42,114 bases of DNA. Source: JBCBCP01 sp039178165. GTDB lineage: Bacteria > Pseudomonadota > Alphaproteobacteria > Rhodobacterales > Rhodobacteraceae. Positions 1 through 7,805 of this stretch are shown in pieces (position 1 is the stretch's first letter; every line of letters begins with the position of its first letter). A program made the position numbers and the translations under genes. The DNA lies in contig JBCDFL010000006.1 of the NCBI GenBank assembly GCA_039178165.1, positions 1 to 42,114 of the forward strand. Direction: 5' to 3'. The notes beneath the pieces were generated by a model. That model did no database searches. It was not told the origin of the DNA and saw only the letters and a program-made list of their open reading frames with translations.

Positions 1-3000
1 CACGGCGCCGCGCCGGGGGCGGAGGATATCGCCTTCCTGCCGCTGACCGATCCCGCCTTCGATTTGTCGGATCGCGGGGTGGAGGGGCGCGCACCGGCCG
101 GTCCCATCGACACATTCCTGGCGACCGACCGCGGCGCCTACCGTCCCGGCGATGTGATCCACGTCACTGCCCTGCTCCGCGACGGGCAGGCCAAGGCCCT
201 GGACGGCCTGCCCCTGACCGCAATTCTGACGCGGCCCGACGGCGTTGAATACAGCCGTGCGGTTCAAGCAGGCGGCCAGGCCGGTGGCTATGTCTTCGAT
301 CTGGCCCTGGGCGCAGATGTGCCGCGGGGGACCTGGCGGGTGTCGCTGGCCTCTGACACCGCGGCGCCCGCGCTCGCCTCCGCCCGCCTTCTGGTCGAGG
401 ATTTCGTGCCGGAGCGGATCGACTTCGACCTGGCCCTGCCGGACGCGCCCGTGCGCCTCGGCGACACGCCGCCCCTGAGCATCGACGCACGGTATCTCTT
501 TGGCGCCCCGGCCGCCGATCTGGCAATCGAGGGCGAGGTCCGCGTGCAGCGCCGCACTGGGTTCGAAGGATACGACGGCTACGTTTTCGGCCCCTCGGAC
601 AGCGCGTTCCGCCCCGCCTCCCGCTTCGTCCCCGCCGCGCGGACGAGCGCGGACGGTACCGCGCGCCTCCCCCTGGGCCTGCCGGACGTACAAGAGGCCG
701 AGGGGCTTCTGCTGGAGGCGGAGGTCACCATTCGCATCGCCGAAAGCTCCGGCCGCCCGGTGGAGCGGCGCCTGACCGCCCCCATCGCGCCGGACGGCGT
801 GCGCCTGGGCCTCAAGAAACGCTTCGAAGAGGTCGTGCCGGAAGGGACGGAGGCGCAGTTCGACGCGGTCGCCATTGGCGGCGCGGCGGTGCCCGTGCTC
901 TGGACCCTCAACCGCGTGGAGACGCGGTATCAGTGGTATACGCTTTATGGAAATTGGGAATACGAGCCCATCGTGCGCCGCACCCGCATCGCCGTGGGGG
1001 AGGCGACGTTGGGCGCCGCGCCAGTCACGCTCGCCGCGCCGGTCGAGTGGGGGCGCTACGAGATGGTGGTCGAAACCCTCGATGGCGCTGTGGTCACCTC
1101 CGATACGTTCTATGCCGGGTGGTACGGCGCTGGGTCGGGCACGGACACGCCCGACCGGCTGCAAGTGTCGCTCAACGCGGCGCAATTCGCGCCCGGGGAC
1201 GTCGCGCGCCTGCGCATCGACGCGGACCACGCGGGCACGGCCCTGATCACTGTCGCCTCCAACCGCGTGATCGCGCGCCAGGCGATTGAGCTTGCGGCGG
1301 GGGAGAATACGGTCCCCCTCCCGGTGACGGAGGATTGGGGCGCCGGCGCCTATGTCACCGCGGCGCTGATCCGCCCGATGGACGTCTCCGCCGGGCGCAA
1401 TCCCGCCCGCGCGCTGGGCGTCGCCTACGCCGCCATCGACCCCGGCCCGCGCGCGCTGCGCGTGCGCCTCGATGCGCCGGCGGAGGTCAACGGCCAGCCC
1501 GAGACTCTGCAGATCGGCGTAGCGGTGGACGGCCTGAGCGCGGGCGAGACGGGCTATGTCACGCTTGCCGCGGTCGATGTCGGCATCCTGAACCTCACCG
1601 GGTTCGAGGCGCCGGACCCGACCGGTCACTACTTCGGCCAGCGCCGCCTGGGGGTGGAGATGCGGGACCTCTACGGCCGGCTCATCGACGGGCTGAACGG
1701 CGATCTGGGCCGCATCCGCTCCGGCGGGGATGCCAGCCGCGTGATGCAGCGGCAAAGCCCGCCCCCGACGGAGGATGTGATGGTCGCCTTCTCTGGCCCC
1801 CTGACCCTGGACGCGGACGGCACCGCGCGGATTGAGGTCCCGCGCGTTGCCTTCAACGGGACGATCCGCCTGATGGCCGTGGCCTGGTCGCCGACCGGTG
1901 TCGGCGCCGCGCAGGCCGATGTAGTCGCGCGCGATCCGGTGGTCATGTCGGTGAGCCGGCCGCGCTTCCTCGCCCCAGGGGACCGATCCCGCGCGCTGGT
2001 CGAACTGGTGCACGCCGCCGGCCCATCGGGTCCGGTACAGGTCACCCTGAACGCGCCGGGGCTGCGGCTGGGCGCCGTGCCGAGGGATCTGTCGCTTCAG
2101 GACGGTGGCACGTTGCGCATCCCCGTCGGTCTGAGCGCCGCGGATGTCGGGGATCATACGATCACGGCCACCCTCACCACGCCCGCAGGGCAGACGCTGA
2201 CGCGCACCCTCCGCCTTGGCGTGCGCCAGAACGATCCAGAGGTCGCGACCACTCGCCGCTTCGCCCTCGGCGCGGGGGAGACGTTCACCTTCGACGACGC
2301 GGTCCTCGCCTATTTGCGGGACGGCACCGCGTCCGCCACGCTCAGCGCCGGGCCCCTCGCGCGGTTTGACATGCCGGGTCTTTTGGCGCGCCTCGACCGC
2401 TATCCCTACGGCTGTACGGAACAGGTGACCTCTGCCGCGATGCCGCTGCTGTACCTCAGCGATATGGCCGGGGCACTTGGGGCAGGGGATGCGGCCAAGC
2501 GGGTCGATGGCGCCATCGCCCGCGTGCTAACGCGTCAGGGCGCGAACGGCGCGTTTGGCCTGTGGCGCGTGGGGTCGGGTGATCTGTGGCTTGACGCCTA
2601 CGTGACCGACTTCCTGACCCGCGCGCGCAGCCTCGGACACGCAGTGCCGGACCGCGCCTTCACGTCCGCGCTCGACAACCTGGCGAACCGGGTGGGCTAC
2701 GCCGCCGATTTCGACAGCGGGGGCGAGAATATTGCCTACGCCCTGCTGGTGCTGGCGCGCAATGGAAAGGCCTCGATGGGCGATCTGCGGTACTACGCCG
2801 ACACCAAGGCGCAGGCCTTTGCCACCCCGCTCGCCGCGGCGCAGGTCGGGGCGGCCCTGGCGCTGTATGGCGATCCGCTGCGGGCGGACCGGATGTTCGG
2901 CGTGGCGGCGGCGCAGCTCACCCGCGCGCGCCCGCAAGGGGCGGTCTGGCGGGGCGATTACGGCAGCAATTTGCGTGACACTGCCGGCGTCCTGAAGCTG

Positions 3001-3723
3001 GCGGCGGAGGTGGGCAGCACCGCGGTCAACCGCAGCGCACTGGCCAGTCGGCTGGGCACATCCGAAAGGCTCCTCTCCACCCAAGAGGCGGCGCAGGTGC
3101 TTTTGGCGGCCCACGCGCTGGGCCAGGATGCGGCCGCGCCGACGCTGTCGGTGGACGGCGCGCCAGCCTCCGGCCCCGTGGTGCAGCGCCGCGCGACCGG
3201 CGATGCCGCGTCGGCCATCACCAATGTCTCCGCCGCGCCCGTGGACGTGACCGTCACCAGTTACGGCGTGCCGCGCATCGGCCCTGAGCCCGGCGGCTAC
3301 GGCTACGCGATCCGCCGCGTCTACTACACGATGGAGGGCGCGCCCGCGGACGGTCCTTTCGCGGCCGGAGAGCGCCGTGTCGCGGTCCTGACCGTCACGC
3401 CGTTCGAGGCGGTGGGCGCGCGCCTGATGATCGACGATGCGCTGCCCGCTGGGCTCGAAATCGACAATCCGAACCTCCTGCGTGCGGGCGATGTGCGTGC
3501 GCTGGACTGGCTCAAGCCCGCCTCCGCCGAATGGTCCGAATTCCGCGCCGACCGCTTTCTGGCTGCGGTGGACCACCGAGGGGAAAACTCCTTCACGCTG
3601 GCCTACATCGTGCGCGCCGTAAGCCCTGGGGAGTATCACCACCCCGCGCCACTGGTCGAAGATATGTACCGCCCCGATTACCGGGCCATCGGCACCACCC
3701 GGCGTCTGACAGTCTCCCCATGA
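1..3723 (+). CDS. Bacterial alpha-2-macroglobulin family protein (5' partial)
   Basis: The frame is open from the first base, so the gene starts upstream; the visible part is 1240 residues, while family members usually have about 1,600-1,800. It shows an MG2-like segment with the motif YRPGD (around residue 47), a central A2M domain (around 585-650) and the thioester motif CTEQ at bases 2413-2424 (Cys about residue 805 of the visible part), followed by an alpha-helical thioester domain and a C-terminal macroglobulin domain. In this family the thioester traps attacking proteases covalently in the periplasm. The stop codon overlaps the start of pbpC (ATGA), the arrangement known for yfhM-pbpC in other proteobacteria, where trapping is coupled to peptidoglycan repair. 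The signal peptide or lipobox cannot be seen because the 5' end is missing. Confidence 0.93.
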   Translation, partial: HGAAPGAEDIAFLPLTDPAFDLSDRGVEGRAPAGPIDTFLATDRGAYRPGDVIHVTALLRDGQAKALDGLPLTAILTRPDGVEYSRAVQAGGQAGGYVFDLALGADVPRGTWRVSLASDTAAPALASARLLVEDFVPERIDFDLALPDAPVRLGDTPPLSIDARYLFGAPAADLAIEGEVRVQRRTGFEGYDGYVFGPSDSAFRPASRFVPAARTSADGTARLPLGLPDVQEAEGLLLEAEVTIRIAESSGRPVERRLTAPIAPDGVRLGLKKRFEEVVPEGTEAQFDAVAIGGAAVPVLWTLNRVETRYQWYTLYGNWEYEPIVRRTRIAVGEATLGAAPVTLAAPVEWGRYEMVVETLDGAVVTSDTFYAGWYGAGSGTDTPDRLQVSLNAAQFAPGDVARLRIDADHAGTALITVASNRVIARQAIELAAGENTVPLPVTEDWGAGAYVTAALIRPMDVSAGRNPARALGVAYAAIDPGPRALRVRLDAPAEVNGQPETLQIGVAVDGLSAGETGYVTLAAVDVGILNLTGFEAPDPTGHYFGQRRLGVEMRDLYGRLIDGLNGDLGRIRSGGDASRVMQRQSPPPTEDVMVAFSGPLTLDADGTARIEVPRVAFNGTIRLMAVAWSPTGVGAAQADVVARDPVVMSVSRPRFLAPGDRSRALVELVHAAGPSGPVQVTLNAPGLRLGAVPRDLSLQDGGTLRIPVGLSAADVGDHTITATLTTPAGQTLTRTLRLGVRQNDPEVATTRRFALGAGETFTFDDAVLAYLRDGTASATLSAGPLARFDMPGLLARLDRYPYGCTEQVTSAAMPLLYLSDMAGALGAGDAAKRVDGAIARVLTRQGANGAFGLWRVGSGDLWLDAYVTDFLTRARSLGHAVPDRAFTSALDNLANRVGYAADFDSGGENIAYALLVLARNGKASMGDLRYYADTKAQAFATPLAAAQVGAALALYGDPLRADRMFGVAAAQLTRARPQGAVWRGDYGSNLRDTAGVLKLAAEVGSTAVNRSALASRLGTSERLLSTQEAAQVLLAAHALGQDAAAPTLSVDGAPASGPVVQRRATGDAASAITNVSAAPVDVTVTSYGVPRIGPEPGGYGYAIRRVYYTMEGAPADGPFAAGERRVAVLTVTPFEAVGARLMIDDALPAGLEIDNPNLLRAGDVRALDWLKPASAEWSEFRADRFLAAVDHRGENSFTLAYIVRAVSPGEYHHPAPLVEDMYRPDYRAIGTTRRLTVSP

Positions 3724-5696
3724 CGGCGCGCCGCCTGACAGCCCTGGCGCTGGTGATGCTGGCCGTGGCGGGCGGTTTCGACGCCTGGCGAGCATGGGTC
3801 GCGCGGACCGAGCTGCCGCCGCTGCTCGCCGAGGTTTCGACCGAGGTGCGCGCCGCCGACGGTGCCTTACTGCGCGTTTTTCCGGTGGAGAATGGGAGGT
3901 GGCGCCTTGCGGTGTCGGTCGCGGATGTCGATCCAGCCTTTATCCAAATGCTGGTCGCCTACGAGGACAAGCGCTTCTGGCAGCATTCGGGCGTGGACGG
4001 GCGGGCGATGCTGCGCGCGGCTTGGCAGGCTCTGCGCCACGGGCGGGTCGTGTCGGGCGGATCGACCCTGACCATGCAGGCCGCACGGCTGGTAGAGAAT
4101 TCGGGCACCGGCGCCTGGCGTGGCAAGATCCGACAGATGCGCGTCGCCTGGGCGCTGGAGGCGCGCCTGACGAAAGCACAAATCCTCGGTCTCTACCTGC
4201 AACACGCGCCCTATGGCGGGCCGGTGGAGGGTATCCGCTCCGGCGCGCGGGCTTGGTTCGGCAAGGCGCCGCGGCGGCTGCGGGCGGAGGAGGCGGCGCT
4301 TCTGATCGCCCTGCCGCAGGCGCCGGAAACGCGCCGGCCCGACCGCCACCCGGACGCCGCAATGCAGGCCCGGAACCGGGTTCTGGCGCGCTTGGACCTG
4401 CCTGCCTCGTCCGCAAAAGTGCCGGAGCGGATGACGGCGCTGCCGCGTCTGGCGCCGCATTTGACCGATGCGCTGCACGCCGCGGACCCGGCGCGCCAGC
4501 GGATTGACACGAGCCTCGATGCCGGCGTGCAGCGTGCGCTTCAGACACTGGCCGCCGAGGCCGTACAAACCCAGCCAAAGGGCGTCAGCGCCGCGATCCT
4601 GGTCGCGGATCACCGCACAGGGCAGATCCGCGCCTCCGTCGGCAGTGCGCGTTATGCGCCGGGGCGGCTTGGTTTCGTCGACATGACGCGGGCCGTCCGC
4701 TCGCCCGGATCGACGCTGAAGCCGCTGATCTTCGCGCTGGCCTTCGATGCCGGTCTTGCGCATCCCGAAACGATCCTGCGCGATGTGCCGACGGATTTCG
4801 GGGGATACGCACCCTGCAATTTCGACGGCACGTACCGTGGTGAGGTCACGGCGCGCCAGGCGCTGCGCGCCTCGCTGAACATCCCGCCCGTCGCGCTGAC
4901 CGAGGCGCTTGGCCCCGCGCGCCTGGTCGCCACCATGCGCCGGGGCGGCGCCGATCCGAAATTGCGCGGCGCGCCCGGCCTTGCCGTGGCGCTGGGCGGG
5001 GTGGGGGTGTCGCTGACGGATTTGGTCACGCTGTACGCCGGGCTCGCCCGCGGGGGGGAGGCGATCACTCTGCACGCGGCGGATGCCCCGGCGGGCGTGG
5101 GCGCGCGCATCGTGGCCGCCCGGAACGCCTGGCATGTGGGCGATATGCTGCGGGGCACAGTTCCCGGTACGGGGCAAATCGCGGTCAAGACGGGCACGTC
5201 CTATGGCCACCGGGACGCGTGGGCCATCGGTTGGGACGGGCGGCACGTGGTCGGTGTGTGGCTTGGGCGCCCGGACGGAACGCCCGTGCCGGGTGCTTTC
5301 GGGGCCGAAAGCGCGGTGCCGATCTTGCGCGAGGCGTTCGGGCGTTTGTCCGCCGCGCCGACGCCGCTGCCCCCGCCGCCCCGCGATGCTCTACTGCTAT
5401 CGACGGCGGAGCTTCCCGCCCCGCTCCAGCGCTTCGGCGCGGCGCAGGCACGCGCAGATGCTCCGGCCGTTGCGTTCCCTCCGGACGGGGCGGAGCTGGC
5501 GGCAGCGCAGAACCTGGTGGTCAAAGTTCGGGGCGGGCACCTGCCTCTGACGGTCTTCGTCAACGGGGCGCCGGCGGTCACTGGACTGCGCAGCCGTACG
5601 GCGCATCTGCCTTGGCCCGGGCCGGGATTTTCGCGGATCGCCGTTGTGGATGCGAGCGGCCAATCGTCTGCCGTGCGCGTGCGGATGGCCGAATAG
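3720..5696 (+). CDS. pbpC: Penicillin-binding protein 1C (bifunctional transglycosylase/transpeptidase)
   Basis: This 658-residue protein polymerises and cross-links peptidoglycan at the outer face of the inner membrane. I start it at the ATG that overlaps the upstream TGA; longer in-frame extensions lie inside the previous gene. An N-terminal membrane anchor (about residues 5-22) is followed by a GT51 transglycosylase domain with the catalytic glutamate E82 in EDKRFWQH and the GGSTLTMQ motif. The transpeptidase domain has SxxK at S331-K334 (STLK), an SLN motif and KTGTS at 490-494. The last 80 or so residues match the beta-rich BiPBP_C domain typical of PbpC. All expected catalytic residues are present, so it should be active. 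It is translationally coupled to the alpha-2-macroglobulin gene. Confidence 0.95.
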   Translation: MTARRLTALALVMLAVAGGFDAWRAWVARTELPPLLAEVSTEVRAADGALLRVFPVENGRWRLAVSVADVDPAFIQMLVAYEDKRFWQHSGVDGRAMLRAAWQALRHGRVVSGGSTLTMQAARLVENSGTGAWRGKIRQMRVAWALEARLTKAQILGLYLQHAPYGGPVEGIRSGARAWFGKAPRRLRAEEAALLIALPQAPETRRPDRHPDAAMQARNRVLARLDLPASSAKVPERMTALPRLAPHLTDALHAADPARQRIDTSLDAGVQRALQTLAAEAVQTQPKGVSAAILVADHRTGQIRASVGSARYAPGRLGFVDMTRAVRSPGSTLKPLIFALAFDAGLAHPETILRDVPTDFGGYAPCNFDGTYRGEVTARQALRASLNIPPVALTEALGPARLVATMRRGGADPKLRGAPGLAVALGGVGVSLTDLVTLYAGLARGGEAITLHAADAPAGVGARIVAARNAWHVGDMLRGTVPGTGQIAVKTGTSYGHRDAWAIGWDGRHVVGVWLGRPDGTPVPGAFGAESAVPILREAFGRLSAAPTPLPPPPRDALLLSTAELPAPLQRFGAAQARADAPAVAFPPDGAELAAAQNLVVKVRGGHLPLTVFVNGAPAVTGLRSRTAHLPWPGPGFSRIAVVDASGQSSAVRVRMAE

Positions 5697-5713
5697 AGTG
5701 CTGTCGATCTAAC

Positions 5714-5739
5714 CAAAAAAAGTAAGGCGTTCGGCGCCT
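5714..5739 (-). terminator. Probable rho-independent terminator of the MoxR-DUF58-DUF4159 operon
   Basis: Read on the minus strand, a 5-bp stem (AGGCG/CGCCT, loop of 5) is followed after two bases by a run of seven T. It lies about 20 bases beyond the stop of the last minus-strand gene. The stem is short, so strength is uncertain; no comparable T run follows on the plus strand. Confidence 0.5.
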
Positions 5740-5759
5740 CGCGCTCCAGGAAAAACTGT

Positions 5760-7805
5760 TTATCGCCGCCGCCCCTCGCGCAGCCAAGCGGCGGTGATCA
5801 GCAGCGCGCTCAGCAGCAAGACCAGCCAAGGCGGCAGCAACGCCGCACTGCGCACGTCCTGCACCGTGTAGGCATCCCGCGGGACGAGGCCGATCCAGCC
5901 GCGCCCGGCGGCGGGGCGCCCTTCGCGCACGTTGCGCAGGCTTGGCAGGCCGTCCTCCACCCGGATCACACCGCCCCGCAGCGGGGCGATCAGCGGCTCC
6001 ATCACGTCGCCGGTGGCGACCGTGTCGATAAACTCACGCGGAGCGGCGGGGCCAAGGCCGATCACCGTCTCCAGATCGCCGTTGCTGAGACGGTAAAGAC
6101 CGATCTCGGGCCCCTCGTAATCCGCAACGAACTGGCCCGGCGCCTCCTGCCGCAGGTCGAGCTGCACTTCGCTGCCGTCGGGGGCGATGATTGTGACCGG
6201 CGGAACATCCTCGTCCAGCGTGCGGCGCAGGATACGCATGCTCTGGCCGGTGACGGTGGCGGTCAACGCCTCCTCCTCCAGCTCCGGCTCTTTCATCATC
6301 CAGTGGGCCAGCCGGCGCAGCAACTCGAGCTGCGGGCCGCCCCCCTCATAGCCCCGCGACCACAGCCAGGCGTGGTCGGACGCCAGCAGCGCCACGCGCC
6401 CCTCTTCCACCCGGTCGAGGATCATCAAAGGCGTGCCTTCCGCGCCTTCCATCACGATATCGCCTGATGTCGCCTCGATATCGACCTGGCGCATCCAGCG
6501 GCCCCAATCCCCCGCAGCGGGCAGGGACGTGGTGACCGGATGGCGCGCGCCTAGGTCGGTAACGGTGGGGCGGTACGGCTCTTCGCGCACGCGGGCCGTC
6601 GGCTCACCGGGTAGAACGGGCCGCAGCGGTGAGCGGTAGAGGCTGTCCGCCCCGGCAAAGTCTGGCCCCGCGGCCACCAGCACCGCGCCGCCTTCGCGCA
6701 CGTAGCGCGCGACGTTGTCGAGGTAGAGCTCCGGCAGGATTCCCCGCCGCTTGTACCGGTCGAAGATGATCAGATCGAAATCGTCGATCTTCTCCAGAAA
6801 CAGCTCCCGCGTGGGAAAGGCGATCAGGCTCAGCTCGTTCACCGGCACGCCGTCCTGCTTGTCGGGCGGGCGCAGGATGGTGAAGTGTACGAGATCGACG
6901 GAACTGTCGGATTTCAGCAGGTTGCGCCAGGTGCGCCCGCCGGGATGCGGCTCTCCGGACACCAGCAGGACGCGCAAGCGGTCGCGGACGCCGTTCATCT
7001 GGATCAACGCGGTGTTGTTCCGGCCGGTGAGCTCGCCCTCCTCCGTCGGGACGGTGAATTGCAGGACGTTGCGCCCGCCGTGGGGCAGCATGACGGGGAT
7101 ATCGAGGTCTTCGCCCAAAGGCACCTCGAACCGTTCGGGCGCGGCGCCGTCCACAGACACGTCCAGCGGCACGAAGGGCGCGCCACCCGGTGCGGCGCCC
7201 AGATCGTCCACGCGCACGGTGAGGGTCACCGGCTCGTCGATGATGGCGAAGGCCGGCGCGCCGACGACCTTGAGGCGGCGGTCCCAATCGCTCTCCAGCC
7301 CCGTCTGAACCAAGTGCAGCGGCGCGGGCAGGTCCAGGGGCAGGTCCGCGTCGTGGACGCGCCCGTCGGACACCGCGATAATGCCTGCGATCCGGGCGGA
7401 GGGTTCTTCGGCCAGCGTATCGGCAAGGGCGCCCATCAGGCGTGTGCCGCCGTCGCCGGTGTCGTCCGGGACGGTAATCCGGCGCAACTCCGTGTTGGGG
7501 CGCCCGGCGATGCGTGCGGCCAGCGCCTCTGCCGCCTGTTCCGTCTGCGCCGCGCGGTCCCCGAGGTTTTGGGAGGCGGTCGTGTCCTCGGCCAGGATCA
7601 CGATATCGGTCAGGGGCGCGCGGTCTTCGACCTGCCAGGACGGCTGCGCCAGCGCGCCCAGCACGACCAGCGCCGCGAGGCCGCGGAGCGGCCAACCGCG
7701 CAAACCGCGCCAGAGCGCCAGCAGGATGCCCGCGACGGCCACAGCCGCCAGCCCGGCCAGGACGGGCCAGGGCAAAAGCGGGTCGAGGAGAATTTGACCG
7801 CTCAT
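5760..7805 (-). CDS. Membrane protein with glutamine-amidotransferase-like domain (MoxR operon)
   Basis: This 681-residue protein has two hydrophobic segments at the N-terminus (about residues 10-30 and 37-55) and one near the C-terminus (about 655-675), with a large soluble part between. Residues around 70-200 resemble a vWA-like segment (acidic ILAEDTTAS region), and residues about 280-450 resemble the class I glutamine-amidotransferase-like fold found in proteins of this operon type (YVREGGAVLVAAG). I see no convincing amidotransferase nucleophile-His-Glu triad, so it is probably structural rather than an enzyme. Its start overlaps the stop of the DUF4159 gene by 4 bases, and it is the last gene of the operon. 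The precise function is unknown; MoxR/DUF58 operons are generally linked to envelope stress or to chaperoning of membrane complexes. Confidence 0.85.
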   Translation of the reverse strand: MSGQILLDPLLPWPVLAGLAAVAVAGILLALWRGLRGWPLRGLAALVVLGALAQPSWQVEDRAPLTDIVILAEDTTASQNLGDRAAQTEQAAEALAARIAGRPNTELRRITVPDDTGDGGTRLMGALADTLAEEPSARIAGIIAVSDGRVHDADLPLDLPAPLHLVQTGLESDWDRRLKVVGAPAFAIIDEPVTLTVRVDDLGAAPGGAPFVPLDVSVDGAAPERFEVPLGEDLDIPVMLPHGGRNVLQFTVPTEEGELTGRNNTALIQMNGVRDRLRVLLVSGEPHPGGRTWRNLLKSDSSVDLVHFTILRPPDKQDGVPVNELSLIAFPTRELFLEKIDDFDLIIFDRYKRRGILPELYLDNVARYVREGGAVLVAAGPDFAGADSLYRSPLRPVLPGEPTARVREEPYRPTVTDLGARHPVTTSLPAAGDWGRWMRQVDIEATSGDIVMEGAEGTPLMILDRVEEGRVALLASDHAWLWSRGYEGGGPQLELLRRLAHWMMKEPELEEEALTATVTGQSMRILRRTLDEDVPPVTIIAPDGSEVQLDLRQEAPGQFVADYEGPEIGLYRLSNGDLETVIGLGPAAPREFIDTVATGDVMEPLIAPLRGGVIRVEDGLPSLRNVREGRPAAGRGWIGLVPRDAYTVQDVRSAALLPPWLVLLLSALLITAAWLREGRRR

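Noticed and set aside
2527..3795. 422-codon minus-strand frame over the alpha-2-macroglobulin 3' part
   Set aside because: Arg/Gly/His-rich product typical of antisense frames in GC-rich genes; the sense gene is certain.
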